From Verrucomicrobiaceae bacterium E54 (lineage in GTDB: Bacteria > Verrucomicrobiota > Verrucomicrobiia > Verrucomicrobiales > Akkermansiaceae): 58,335 bases of DNA. The notes under the pieces were generated by a model. That model did not search any database. It was not told where the DNA came from and was given only the letters and a program-made list of their open reading frames with translations. The stretch spans positions 1 through 58,335 of the forward strand of contig JAKZES010000033.1 in assembly GCA_022548915.1 (NCBI GenBank), written 5' to 3'. Below are positions 34,576-45,061 of this stretch, in pieces (the first letter of the stretch is position 1; each line of letters begins with the position of its first letter). The translations under genes were made by a program, and so were the position numbers.

Positions 34576-34588
34576 CCGCCAAAGTGCA

Positions 34589-34617
34589 GATCGACAGGAA
34601 TGTCGATTCTCCGGAAG
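34589..34617 (+). repeat. Dispersed 29-nt hairpin repeat
   Basis: Contains the palindrome ATCGACAGGAATGTCGAT (34590-34607, 7-bp arms) followed by TCTCCGGAAG. It ends 8 bases before the GTG of the TauE-like gene, so it will be in that mRNA leader. Copies are at 7531-7558 and, inverted, at 28642-28670. Confidence 0.8.
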
Positions 34618-34625
34618 AATGCGCC

Positions 34626-35387
34626 GTGCCCACCCCCACCGAATGGCTTGTTCTCGTCGCCGGCTTCCTCGCCGGGGCGATGAACTCGATCGCCGGCGGC
34701 GGCACCATGCTCACCTTTCCCGCCCTGATGGGGGTCGGCCTGCCGCCGGTGCTGGCCAACACCACCTCGACCGTCGCGCTGTGGTTCGGCATGCCCGGTT
34801 CGGTCTGGGCCTTCCGCCGGCGCCTGCGGGAAGTGCGAAGATGGATCCTGCCGCTCGGGATCATATCGCTGCTCGGCGGACTCGGGGGGGCGCTGCTGCT
34901 GGTCCGGCTCCCCGACTCGGTGTTCGAGGCCGCCGTCCCGTGGCTGATCCTCGGCGCGACCGCCCTGTTTCTCGCCAACGAGCCGATCCGCCGCTGGGCC
35001 TTCGCCCATGCGCCCGACCACGACCCCGAGAAGCCGCCGCGCTGGGGACTCCTCTTCCAGAGCGGGGTGGCCGTCTATGGCGGCTACTTCGGTGCCGGCA
35101 TCGGGATCATGATGCTCGCCGGGCTCGGCCTGCTCGGGATCCGCGACCTGAACCGGATGAACGCCCTGAAGAACCTCCTCGCCCTGCTCTGCAACACCGC
35201 AGCGATGGGCTTCTTCCTGGTCTCCGGAAGCTTCGACCTGCGCCTCGCGGTTATCCTGCTGGTCGGCTCGGTCCCCGGCTATTTTCTCGGTGCCCACTTC
35301 GCCCAGCGGGTGCCGGCGAAGATCGTCCGCTTCATCGTCGCCGCCATCGGCATCGGCATCGCCGTGAGCCTGCTGGCGAAACAGTGA
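34626..35387 (+). CDS. TauE/SafE-family (TSUP) membrane transporter
   Basis: 253 residues from GTG 34626 (VPTPTEWLVLVAGFLAG); no ATG gives a complete first helix. About eight membrane segments, with AGAMNSIAGGGTMLTFPALM near the start and VAVYGGYFGAGIGIMMLAGL in the second half, the duplicated glycine-rich motifs of the TauE/SafE family. Members export or import sulfonates, sulfoacetate or other organic anions, but specificity cannot be inferred here. It is convergent with the helicase gene. Its leader holds the dispersed hairpin repeat and it stands downstream of the 26-bp inverted-repeat element. Confidence 0.85.
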   Translation: MPTPTEWLVLVAGFLAGAMNSIAGGGTMLTFPALMGVGLPPVLANTTSTVALWFGMPGSVWAFRRRLREVRRWILPLGIISLLGGLGGALLLVRLPDSVFEAAVPWLILGATALFLANEPIRRWAFAHAPDHDPEKPPRWGLLFQSGVAVYGGYFGAGIGIMMLAGLGLLGIRDLNRMNALKNLLALLCNTAAMGFFLVSGSFDLRLAVILLVGSVPGYFLGAHFAQRVPAKIVRFIVAAIGIGIAVSLLAKQ

Positions 35388-35572
35388 GCGGATTCCTGCC
35401 TGGCTGATGAGTGGCGAGTGGCCGGTGGTCAGATCCCCGGTGCCGGGCGAAGCGATGGCACCCGCCGATCAAGCAACCCCCACTCTACCATTCGTTCACC
35501 GTGGACCATTCAAGCCGCTCCCTGACCCCTGACCCCTCACCACCAAAGCCGGAGCCCCTCACCAGGTCCTCC

Positions 35573-37648
<2,076 letters not shown>

Positions 37649-37739
37649 GGTCGGAGCATGCCTCAGGCTCTCCGCCGATCAAGCGCCGGGCTTCGCCGGG
37701 GAACCGCCGCGTCCCCGAACCGCATGGATTTCAAGCACC

Positions 37740-39488
37740 TCACGCCTCGCTCTGGTCAGCCTCCTTGAGCGTCGCCCCGCCGTCCACCTTGCGACTGAAG
37801 GCAAGGAAACGGTCGAGTTCCCTGCGGATCCTCGGCAGCAGGAAATAGAGGCCGATCAGGTTGGGCGCCACCATGGCGAAATACAGCGCGTCGGAGAGCA
37901 TCAGCACGTTCTTGAGCGAGGCCGCCGCCCCCACGACCACGCATCCACAGAAGACGAGCTTGTAGGCGGTGATGACGTGCTGGTTGCCGCCGACCAGATA
38001 ATAGATCGCCTGCTCTCCGTAGTAGGACCACGAGATCATCGTCGAGAAGGCGAACAGGAACACCGCAACCGTCAGCACATAGGGAAACCACGGGATCACC
38101 GATCCGAACGAGCGTGAGGTGAGCCAGATGCCACCCGACCAGCCGGTCCGCTCGGTCACCGCCTCGGCGAGCACATGACCGGCGGCATCGCGGTCCTTCA
38201 TCTCGATCTCCATCCACGGCTCGCCCTCCTTCGCCGGGGTGACGATGTGGATCAGGTCGCGCTCGGCCAGCTGCCGGACCACCGGGGCCGTCGCCGACGG
38301 ACCCTCGCGGAGTTCGGTGGCGGTGTTGATGCTGGCATCCGCCTTCCACACGCCCGTGGTCACGATCACCAGGGCGGTCATCAGGCAGATGATCACCGTA
38401 TCGGTGAAGGGCTCGAGCAGCGCGACGACCCCCTCGCTGGCGGGCCTCCGAGTCTTGACCGGGGCGTGGGCGATCGCCGCCGAACCAAGCCCGGCCTCGT
38501 TCGAGAACACCCCGCGCTTGATCCCCTGGATCAGGCCTCCGAGGAAGCCTCCCAATCCCGCCTCGAAGGAAAAGGCCTCGCGGAAAATCGTCCCGAGGGC
38601 GGCCGGGATCTCCGACACGTAGCCGCCCAGCACCACGATGCAGGCGAGCACGTAGATGATCGTCATGAACGGCACCAGCACCGCCGTCACCCGGGCGATC
38701 CAGACGATGCCCCCGATGATCACCGCCCCGACCATCGCCGCGACGATCACCCCGAGGATCCAACTCTGGCCGTCGTTGAAGATCCCGAAAGTCTCGCCGA
38801 TCTGCTGCGCCGACTGGTTGATCTGAAACATGTTGCCGGCACCGAGCGCGCCCCCCACGCAGGCGACGGCGAAGACGATTGCCAGCACCCTGCCGAGGCC
38901 GCCCACACCGTGCTCCCGCATGCCGTTTTCGAGATAGCGCATCGCCCCACCGTGGACGCGGCCCTCGGAGTCGATGAAACGGTAGGCCACCCCCAGCGTG
39001 CATTCCGCGAACTTCGAGGTCATGCCCAGCAGCCCCATGACCACCATCCAGAACACCGCGCCGGGGCCTCCGATGCCGATGGCCACCGCCACGCCCGCGA
39101 TGTTTCCGAGACCCACCGTGGCCGATAGCGCCGTCGCCAGTGCCTGGAAGTGGGTGATCTGCCCCGGATCATCCTCCGACGAGTACTTTCCCCGCACCGT
39201 CCTCAGGGCGAGCCGGAAGGCGCGGAAATTGATGAACTTGAAGAACAACGTCAGGAAAACCCCGGTACCGGCAAGCAGCAGCAGAACGATGGGAACGCTG
39301 TGCCCTCCCACCGGAATCGAGAAGAAGACGATCTTGTCCGCCCAGTAGGCGACCGGCTCGAGAAAGGCGTCGAGTTTCTCGTCCATCGACATCGCCGCCT
39401 CCTCAGCCGCGAGGGCCGGCCCCGGACAGAGGGTCAGAAAAACCACCACGAGAAAAAAAGCGAGCTGGGAGAACGACCGGCGAACCAT
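37740..39488 (-). CDS. Alanine/glycine:cation symporter (AGCS) with SH3-like insertion
   Basis: 582 residues with a signal-like N-terminus (FFLVVVFLTLCPGPALAAEE). AGCS signatures: FQALATALSATVGLGNIAGV, GPGAVFWMVVMGLLGMTSKF, GGAMRYLENGM, GIKRGVFSNEAGLGSAAIAH and AFSTMISWSYYGEQAIYYL. It imports alanine or glycine with Na+. Unusually, residues about 382-452 form a soluble insertion between two membrane helices, reading TELREGPSATAPVVRQLAER, DLIHIV, GEPWMEIEM and AGHVLAEAV, the pattern of a bacterial SH3-like domain. It would face the periplasm if the usual topology holds. It appears to be a single-gene unit; no glycine riboswitch was seen in the 51-bp upstream gap. Confidence 0.87.
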   Translation of the reverse strand: MVRRSFSQLAFFLVVVFLTLCPGPALAAEEAAMSMDEKLDAFLEPVAYWADKIVFFSIPVGGHSVPIVLLLLAGTGVFLTLFFKFINFRAFRLALRTVRGKYSSEDDPGQITHFQALATALSATVGLGNIAGVAVAIGIGGPGAVFWMVVMGLLGMTSKFAECTLGVAYRFIDSEGRVHGGAMRYLENGMREHGVGGLGRVLAIVFAVACVGGALGAGNMFQINQSAQQIGETFGIFNDGQSWILGVIVAAMVGAVIIGGIVWIARVTAVLVPFMTIIYVLACIVVLGGYVSEIPAALGTIFREAFSFEAGLGGFLGGLIQGIKRGVFSNEAGLGSAAIAHAPVKTRRPASEGVVALLEPFTDTVIICLMTALVIVTTGVWKADASINTATELREGPSATAPVVRQLAERDLIHIVTPAKEGEPWMEIEMKDRDAAGHVLAEAVTERTGWSGGIWLTSRSFGSVIPWFPYVLTVAVFLFAFSTMISWSYYGEQAIYYLVGGNQHVITAYKLVFCGCVVVGAAASLKNVLMLSDALYFAMVAPNLIGLYFLLPRIRRELDRFLAFSRKVDGGATLKEADQSEA

Positions 39489-39539
39489 GTTCCCGCAACG
39501 CTGGCAAGTCCCGTGCCAACCGGCAAGGCCGGAAGCAGG

Positions 39540-40361
39540 TCATGGCAGCGGCTCGGATTCAAAGCGCAGCGTCACCGGGATCCGGGCGACGGCACCGGTC
39601 GTCCCGACCTTGGCCTCGCTCACAACCGTCCCGGCCAGTCGCAGCACCATCGCCCCCGGTCGGTCCAGCTCCACGGTCATCTCCCCGGAAAGCATGCCCT
39701 CGGCACCCACCACCTCGCGCGCCGACTTCACTTCCTCGCCCCCGGCACGAACCACCACCTTGATCCGGGCCTGCCGGCCGCCGTCGGGCATCTTGTCGAC
39801 CGCCACCAGTTCCATCAGGCCGACGGCCACCGCATTCTTCACGTCCCGGCGCAGGGTGTTGCGGATGAACTGCGGCGTGAACTCCCAGGTTTCCCCGATC
39901 GCCACCTTGCGGTTCGGAAGCCAGCGGCGGTTCTCGATCGCCTGGATCGACTCCAGCTCGGTCACCTGATCTCCCACCGCAGCTCCCTCCTCGAGCGTGA
40001 AGACCCAGTTGCCGGCGCCATTGCGCTGGCCCATCGCGATCCTGCCGTGCAGCGGACCTGCCTGGGTCCGCTCGTCGCCATCGAGCCGCGTCGTGACTTC
40101 ATCGCGCAGCATCCGGTAGTGGACCTTCCCACCCAGCGCGTCGTCACGAAAGGTCCGGTTCCACTGCCGCCAGCGGACGACATCCGCCTTGTGACTGGTC
40201 CTGACGCCACCCTCCGTGCGGGTCGTTGTCGTCGAATTCTTTGCGACCGACAAGGTCTCGACGCTGAGTCCGAGCGCCTCATCCGGCTCCTTGAGCAGAT
40301 AGGTTTCGGCGGCAAATGCGGACGAAACGAGGAGGGCCGGCAGGAAAAGTGGCAATCTCAT
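39540..40361 (-). CDS. Exported protein of unknown function
   Basis: 273 residues from ATG 40361: MRLPLFLPALLVSSAFA is a signal peptide. The mature protein is beta-rich, with repeated extended strands (KVHYRMLRDEVTTRLDGDER, GNWVFTLEEGAAVG, MLSGEMTVELDRPGAMVLRL, VARIPVTLRFESE). I do not recognise a domain, though the pattern resembles lipid- or polymer-binding outer-surface proteins. The gene follows the next exported protein gene after 59 bases on the same strand, so they may be co-expressed. The frame is open further upstream, but the extension lacks a signal and overlaps the neighbour. Confidence 0.65.
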   Translation of the reverse strand: MRLPLFLPALLVSSAFAAETYLLKEPDEALGLSVETLSVAKNSTTTTRTEGGVRTSHKADVVRWRQWNRTFRDDALGGKVHYRMLRDEVTTRLDGDERTQAGPLHGRIAMGQRNGAGNWVFTLEEGAAVGDQVTELESIQAIENRRWLPNRKVAIGETWEFTPQFIRNTLRRDVKNAVAVGLMELVAVDKMPDGGRQARIKVVVRAGGEEVKSAREVVGAEGMLSGEMTVELDRPGAMVLRLAGTVVSEAKVGTTGAVARIPVTLRFESEPLP

Positions 40362-40420
40362 TCCGACAGTCGAGCGGATCCGAGACCAATGGGCAAGCTC
40401 TCCGGAGAGGCTTTGATCGC

Positions 40421-40969
40421 TCAACTCTTGGTCACCTTGAGAAACACCCCGGCCTTGTCCTCGAAACCCTTCAACTCGAACTTTTCCCCCACCTTGTGGT
40501 CCTTGACCGCGATCTTCAACTCGTAGTCGGCAAAGCTTCCACCCCCGGGGCCTTCGTTCTCCTTCTCGCCGAGGAGCTTCTTCTCGACCACGGAGCACGC
40601 GCCTTCGGGCAGTTCGATGGTCTCCTTCGGCTCGGCCGGGTCGACGAAGATCCCGTCCGAGTGCTGGTTGTTCAGCCATTTGGCGAGTCCCTCCTTCGTC
40701 ACCTTGTCATCGAAGAGAAAGACCGTTCCGGTGACCGGGAACGAGGCGTCCTGATTCGCGATCCGCAGCCTGAGGACCGCGCCTTGTTCCGCGAAGGTGT
40801 AAAAAAGCAGCGTGTCCCGGGGACCCATCATCGAGTAGCGCACCTCCTTCTTTTCGGCCTTCGCCTGGTTCAGCGAACGCTCGGCGCCCTCCGCCGGATC
40901 GGCGATCAGACACAGGACGGGAAACAACAGGGCCAACAGGCGCAGCGGGCGTGGTTCGGAAACTTGCAT
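40421..40969 (-). CDS. Exported protein of unknown function
   Basis: 182 residues from ATG 40969; MQVSEPRPLRLLALLFPVLC then LIADPAEGAE is a signal peptide with a charged start. The mature part is rich in Lys and Glu (LNQAKAEKKEVRYSMMGPRD, KKLLGEKENEGPGGGSFADY, ELKIAVKDHKVGEKFELKGF) and ends GVFLKVTKS. The last 40 residues look like one small beta domain. No family recognised. It is upstream of another exported-protein gene on the same strand and divergent from tRNA-Val, 157 bases away. Confidence 0.65.
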   Translation of the reverse strand: MQVSEPRPLRLLALLFPVLCLIADPAEGAERSLNQAKAEKKEVRYSMMGPRDTLLFYTFAEQGAVLRLRIANQDASFPVTGTVFLFDDKVTKEGLAKWLNNQHSDGIFVDPAEPKETIELPEGACSVVEKKLLGEKENEGPGGGSFADYELKIAVKDHKVGEKFELKGFEDKAGVFLKVTKS

Positions 40970-41125
40970 ACCTCCCATTGAGTCCAGCCCGCCAATTTGT
41001 GACAAGAAATAATCCGGCGCCTGTGCCGCTTGACCGGCGACGCAGCATGCACGGACGAGCTGCGCCCGGCGGATCATACAAATCGCTTGATTCCCACCTC
41101 TCCCCGCGCTCCCCTCTGCCCGCGC

Positions 41126-41200
41126 GCACGGGTAGCTCAGCGGTAGAGCAACCGGTTTACACCCGGTCGGTCGGCGGTTCGATCCCGTCCCCGTGTACCA
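41126..41200 (+). tRNA. tRNA-Val (UAC)
   Basis: Acceptor stem GCACGGG/CCCGTGT (first pair G-U), D-arm TAGCTCAGCGGTAGAGC, anticodon stem-loop ACCGG-TTTACAC-CCGGT with anticodon TAC, T-loop GGTTCGATCCC. Unlike the tRNA-Thr gene, the 3' CCA is encoded. Confidence 0.95.
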
Positions 41201-41408
41201 TTCAGTCCGAGTGATTTCCGCAGGCCCTGCACTTCAAAAGGCCGGTGATCATCCCCGAAATCCCGCCCCTGCCTCCGGTCGTGCCGGGAGAGCTTCCAGC
41301 AGGCTCGCCTTGCGGGTTCCCCGGAGGAAACCCGGCGCCGCCCTTCGGGAAGGACGGCGCCGGTGCTGGCAGCCTTGAGCAGCCCGACCAGCGTTCTCTG
41401 GGGGAAAA

Positions 41409-42071
41409 TCAATCACGCCCCTCTTCTTCCTTCACGACCTCCTCCATCGGCTTGTCGTAGTCGGCGTCCTTCTCGCCGGTGCGCATCTCCTGCCGGATCG
41501 ACTTCATCTTGCGGGAAAAGGCGTGGTGCGCGCTGTGCATGCCCTTCGCCGAGTGATCGGAGACCGAGGCCATGTCGCGGGCGATGCCCATCTGCGCGGC
41601 GGTGGCGATGGCATCCTGGTTGGCGGCCAGGAACATGAAATCCCAGTCGTAGTGCTTCCGCTGGTGGGTGATCATCTGGTTGATCTTCTCCAGCGTGTAG
41701 CAGGTCGAGGCGTTCTCGTAACCGTCGGTATAGATAGCGACGATCACCTTGCCCGGCCGCCGCTCCTCCGGCTCGGCGGCAAGGCGCTTGCCCAGCTCGT
41801 CGATGGTCAGGCCGATCGCGTCCAACAGGGCGGTGCAGCCCCGGGGGACGTAGCTGCCCGCATCCAGCCCGCGGACGTCCTGCAAGGGCGTGCGGATGTG
41901 GGGCGTGAGGAACTCGTTGTCGAAGAGCATCAGCGACAGGTTGGCATCGCCGGGCTCGTCGAGTTGCTGCTGGAGAAAGTCGTTGAAGCCGGTGATGGCG
42001 GCCTCGGTCAGCGGCTGCATCGAGCCGGAGCGGTCGAGGACGTAGGCGATTTCGGTGAGGTTGGGATTCAT
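41409..42071 (-). CDS. von Willebrand factor A-domain protein
   Basis: 220 residues from ATG 42071. The MIDAS motif is LDRSGSM (residues 12-18, the DxSxS pattern), with the Thr of GCTALLDAIG and the Asp of AIYTDGYENAS completing the metal site. QQQLDEPGDANLSLMLFDNE and KHYDWDFMFLAANQDAI continue the Rossmann-like fold. The C-terminal 60 residues are charged and helical (FSRKMKSIRQEMRTGEKDAD, EEVVKEEEGRD). There is no signal peptide, so it is cytoplasmic, like the YegL-type stand-alone VWA proteins. Partners are unknown; no MoxR ATPase is adjacent. Confidence 0.82.
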   Translation of the reverse strand: MNPNLTEIAYVLDRSGSMQPLTEAAITGFNDFLQQQLDEPGDANLSLMLFDNEFLTPHIRTPLQDVRGLDAGSYVPRGCTALLDAIGLTIDELGKRLAAEPEERRPGKVIVAIYTDGYENASTCYTLEKINQMITHQRKHYDWDFMFLAANQDAIATAAQMGIARDMASVSDHSAKGMHSAHHAFSRKMKSIRQEMRTGEKDADYDKPMEEVVKEEEGRD

Positions 42072-42205
42072 GGTGGTTTGGTTGGGGCTGTGTTGGGGGG
42101 TTGCGTTGACCAAGCCGACCCGGAGTCAGGGACCCTCGGATGGCGTGGCAAAAACGAGACTACGGGGCGGGGTGGGACATCCCCGGTCCGTTGGCTTGGA
42201 GAAGC

Positions 42206-42355
42206 TCAGAGGTCGAGCACCCGCCAATCGAGATCCTCGGGCGGTCCTTGACGGTCGAAGAACGCGCGGAAGGCACGGACCGCACCGGGAGCTCCCAGCA
42301 GGGCTCCGATAAAACCGAGGAAGGCGCGACGGCCGGGATGGCGGAGTGAGTGCAT
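42206..42355 (-). CDS. Small protein with Tat-like signal (possible gene)
   Basis: 49 residues, MHSLRHPGRRAFLGFIGALL followed by GAPGAVRAFRAFFDRQ and an acidic tail ending DWRVLDL. RRAFLGF fits the twin-arginine consensus (S/T-RR-x-F-L-K) with a hydrophobic stretch after it, so the frame may be a very small Tat-exported or membrane peptide. It is divergent from the WYL regulator. It is too short to judge by composition and could be a chance frame. Confidence 0.35.
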   Translation of the reverse strand: MHSLRHPGRRAFLGFIGALLGAPGAVRAFRAFFDRQGPPEDLDWRVLDL

Positions 42356-42437
42356 GCACCCAGTCCAACCGATGGGGTGGGACAATCGCAGGGTGAGCAG
42401 GCTTGCCATGCTCCCCCGCCCCGTGGAAGACTCCGGC

Positions 42438-43448
42438 ATGCCTCGAATGTTGGAAGGGGACCGCGCCGGGATGACCCGTGGACCGATGGAGCGGATCTAC
42501 CACATCCATGAGGCCGTGATGGAGGATCGGCTGCCCAACTGCTCGACGCTGGCCACGGAGCTGGAGGTCACCCAGAAAACCATCCAGCGCGACATCACCT
42601 TCATGCGCGACCGCCTCGGGCTTCCCCTCGAATACCACGGCCCGTCCCACGGCTACCGCTACACCGAGGATGTCAGCACTTTCCCGGTCTTCGAAGTGGG
42701 TGCCGAGGAGCTGGCAGGGTTGTTCCTCGCCCGGCAGGCGATCGAGTCGGTCCGCGGCACCCAGCTGGAAACCACCATGCGCGAGGTCTTCGCCAAGCTC
42801 ACCCGCTCGATGCAGGGCAAAGTGAAGTTCGCCTGGGCCGATCTCGACCAGGCGTTTTCCCGCAAGCCCGGCGGCGTCACCAAGACCGACCTCAAGCTCT
42901 TCGGCAAGCTGGCCGAGGCGGTGATGCAGCGCCGCGAGGTCGAGTTCCGATACCGCAAGCTCGGCTCCGGCCAGACCGAAATCCGCCGCATCCAGCCCTA
43001 CCACCTCGGCGAGGTCGACCACTGCTGGTATCTGATCGGCCAAGACCTGGAGCGCCGGGCCCTGCGGACCTTCGCGTTCCCCCGGATCAATGGTGCCAAG
43101 GTGCTCAAGGGTCGCTTCGAGGTGCCCGACGACTTCGACGGCCCGGCCTACCTCGGCACCTCCTTCGGCATCTGGACCGATCCCGAGCGTCCCGACTTCA
43201 AGCAGGAAGTCCGCATCGAACTCAGCGGCTACGCGGCCCGGCTGGTCGAGGAACGCCGCTGGCACCCGAGCCAGCAGGTCACCCCGTTGAATGCCACCGG
43301 CAGCCGGGTGGAGGTGCGCTTCGAGGTCGGTCGGCTGGAGGAGTTGGTCCGCTGGACCCTGAGCTGGGGCAGCCAGGCCAAGGTGAGGGAGCCGAAGTCA
43401 CTGCGCGATCAGGTCCGGGCCGAGGCGGCAAAAATCCAGGCGGGGTGA
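42438..43448 (+). CDS. WYL-domain transcriptional regulator
   Basis: 336 residues from ATG 42438; other in-frame ATGs at 42447 and 42471 are possible. The N-terminal helix-turn-helix reads MERIYHIHEAVMEDRLPNCS, TLATELEVTQKTIQRDITFM (HTH_11/DeoR-like). The WYL domain follows about residue 150 with FRYRKLGSGQTEIRRIQPYH, LGEVDHCWYLIGQDLERRAL and RTFAFPRINGAKVL; a WCX-like C-terminal extension ends the protein. WYL domains bind ligands such as nucleic acids or nucleotides and often control stress or defence genes. No defence genes are adjacent, so the target is unknown. Confidence 0.87.
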   Translation: MPRMLEGDRAGMTRGPMERIYHIHEAVMEDRLPNCSTLATELEVTQKTIQRDITFMRDRLGLPLEYHGPSHGYRYTEDVSTFPVFEVGAEELAGLFLARQAIESVRGTQLETTMREVFAKLTRSMQGKVKFAWADLDQAFSRKPGGVTKTDLKLFGKLAEAVMQRREVEFRYRKLGSGQTEIRRIQPYHLGEVDHCWYLIGQDLERRALRTFAFPRINGAKVLKGRFEVPDDFDGPAYLGTSFGIWTDPERPDFKQEVRIELSGYAARLVEERRWHPSQQVTPLNATGSRVEVRFEVGRLEELVRWTLSWGSQAKVREPKSLRDQVRAEAAKIQAG

Positions 43449-43523
43449 GACCCGGCGCCGACGGGCCGGCACGGTGGATGAAGTGGATTGCGTGGCCCAG
43501 TGCATGCCGGACTGAGCAAAGGG

Positions 43524-43922
43524 TCACGTCAGGCCCTCGCGGAACGCGTACACCGCCAACTGCTGCTCGACCTGGCGAAGCTTGTGCGGCAGCAGCACGG
43601 CAACGATGCGGCGGTGATGCCGAGGTGACGGCTGGGCCCGGCTGAAGGGCAGCTTCCAGATCAGGCGGGGCGACAGCCGGCAGGCCCAGCGGACCAGACC
43701 GGAGGCGTTGCCGCGGCGCAGGCGCTCCAGCAGTTCCCGCTCGACCTCCTCCCGCAGCCAGCGGCGGATCACTTCCAGCTCCTTGGAATCCGGTTCCGGA
43801 TCCAGCAGCACCTCGCGCATGTCGGCCCACAGGTTGGCGTTTCCGAGGCCGAGCCGGGCCGGCTCGTGCCGGGCTCTCCGGGCCGCGGGCGGGCACATCA
43901 GCCATTTCGGGTGCCGGATCAT
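43524..43922 (-). CDS. Hypothetical protein, helical and basic
   Basis: 132 residues from ATG 43922 (MIRHPKWLMCPPAARRARHE). The middle is helical and charged (DSKELEVIRRWLREEVEREL, LERLRRGNAS), and the C-terminal part is basic with RIVAVLLPHKLRQVEQQLAV. No family recognised. The frame extends upstream to 44051, but that part looks non-coding. It is convergent with the WYL gene and divergent from the LOG-family gene. Coding status is likely but not certain. Confidence 0.5.
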   Translation of the reverse strand: MIRHPKWLMCPPAARRARHEPARLGLGNANLWADMREVLLDPEPDSKELEVIRRWLREEVERELLERLRRGNASGLVRWACRLSPRLIWKLPFSRAQPSPRHHRRIVAVLLPHKLRQVEQQLAVYAFREGLT

Positions 43923-44083
43923 GACGGGACGGCGGCGGAACGTTTCCTCTGAACCGGGCAGCCGGAAGCAAAATCGGACATGCCCCACCCTCACCCCGGG
44001 GGTGGGACAACGGCGGGGAGACGCAAGCTCCCGGTCCCCAATGGCTGGCATTCCCCGCCCAGCGTGTTAGGAAGGGCCAGCCC

Positions 44084-44914
44084 ATGACGCCACCCGACTG
44101 TCCCACCCATCCCCAGCCGACCGAGGAACACGACATCAACGAGGCGGCGATCCGCGAGGAGCTTGCCTTCGAACTCGAGCATGCCGAGCGCTCGATGCTC
44201 AGCGGTCCGAAATCCCGGGTGCGCGAACTGGCCACGCTGGCGCGCGTGTCGTGGGATTTCGTCAGGGCCTTCCGGGCCCTCCACTTCGCCGGACCCGCCG
44301 TCACGATTTTCGGTTCCGCCCGGACCAAGGAGGGCACGACCTACTACGAACTGGCGCGCGCCATGGGCTCGGAGGTCGCCAAGCTCGGCTTCACTGTGAT
44401 CACCGGCGGCGGCCCCGGCATCATGGAAGCGGGAAACCGCGGGGCGCGCGAGGCCGGGGGCAAATCGATCGGGGTCAATATCGAGCTTCCCTTCGAGCAG
44501 CACCTCAACCCCTACGTCGACCGCTCGGTGGACATGCACTACTTCTTCACCCGCAAGGTGATCCTGGTGAAGTACTCGTATGCCTTCGTGGTGATGCCCG
44601 GAGGCGCCGGCACGCTGGACGAGATGTTCGAGACCATCACCCTGATCCAGACCGGCAAGATCCGGAACTTCCCCATCGTCCTGATGGGCAAGGACTACTG
44701 GCAGCCCTTGATGGACTTCGTTTACCGGATGGCCGAAGCGGGCACCATCAGCCCGGAGGATCCCGACCTGATTTTCTTCACCGACGATGTCGACGAGGCG
44801 GCCGCGCACCTCAAGCGACACGCCGTGCGGCAGTTCGGGCTCCGCAAGCGGCATCTTCCAAGACCCCGCTCCATCCTCGGCGAAAGCGAAATGCCGGCCG
44901 CCAGCCGCGGTTGA
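44084..44914 (+). CDS. LOG-family (TIGR00730-like) protein
   Basis: 276 residues. The hallmark motifs are TGGGPGIMEAGNRGAREAGG (nucleotide phosphate binding) and MPGGAGTLDEMFETITLIQT (the PGGxGTxxE motif with the catalytic Arg/Glu context). FGSARTKEGTTYYELARAMG is the typical entry strand. LOG proteins are cytokinin riboside 5'-monophosphate phosphoribohydrolases in plants and some bacteria, and many bacterial members are nucleotide 5'-monophosphate nucleosidases; the N-terminal helical extension of about 60 residues is common in the latter. The start MTPPDCPTHPQPTEEHDIN is unstructured. A short tandem repeat follows the gene. Confidence 0.85.
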   Translation: MTPPDCPTHPQPTEEHDINEAAIREELAFELEHAERSMLSGPKSRVRELATLARVSWDFVRAFRALHFAGPAVTIFGSARTKEGTTYYELARAMGSEVAKLGFTVITGGGPGIMEAGNRGAREAGGKSIGVNIELPFEQHLNPYVDRSVDMHYFFTRKVILVKYSYAFVVMPGGAGTLDEMFETITLIQTGKIRNFPIVLMGKDYWQPLMDFVYRMAEAGTISPEDPDLIFFTDDVDEAAAHLKRHAVRQFGLRKRHLPRPRSILGESEMPAASRG

Positions 44915-44952
44915 TTTCCGGGACGCGCGACACCCGTCGATGGCGGACACCC

Positions 44953-45029
44953 CGCTTCCCGCTTCCCGCTTCCCGCTTCCCGCTTCCCGCTTTCCGCTTC
45001 CCGCTTCCCGCTTCCCGCTTTCCGCTTGC
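44953..45029. repeat. 7-bp tandem repeat (GCTTCCC), about 11 copies
   Basis: The unit GCTTCCC, with GCTTTCC variants at two places, is repeated head to tail for about 77 bp between the LOG gene and the rhomboid gene. There are no spacers, so it is a simple-sequence array. It ends 32 bases before the rhomboid start and could vary in length by slippage. Confidence 0.9.
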
Positions 45030-45061
45030 CCGCCCTGCACCGCCGCGGGGAAGCTGCCCTC

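Noticed and set aside
39489..39539. Glycine riboswitch upstream of the alanine/glycine symporter
   Set aside because: The gap is only 51 bases and shows none of the conserved aptamer features.
39540..40679. Longer start for the exported protein ending at 39540
   Set aside because: The extension overlaps the neighbouring exported-protein gene and would bury the clear signal peptide at 40361.
44953..45029. CRISPR array
   Set aside because: The 7-bp units are contiguous with no spacers and there are no cas genes nearby.
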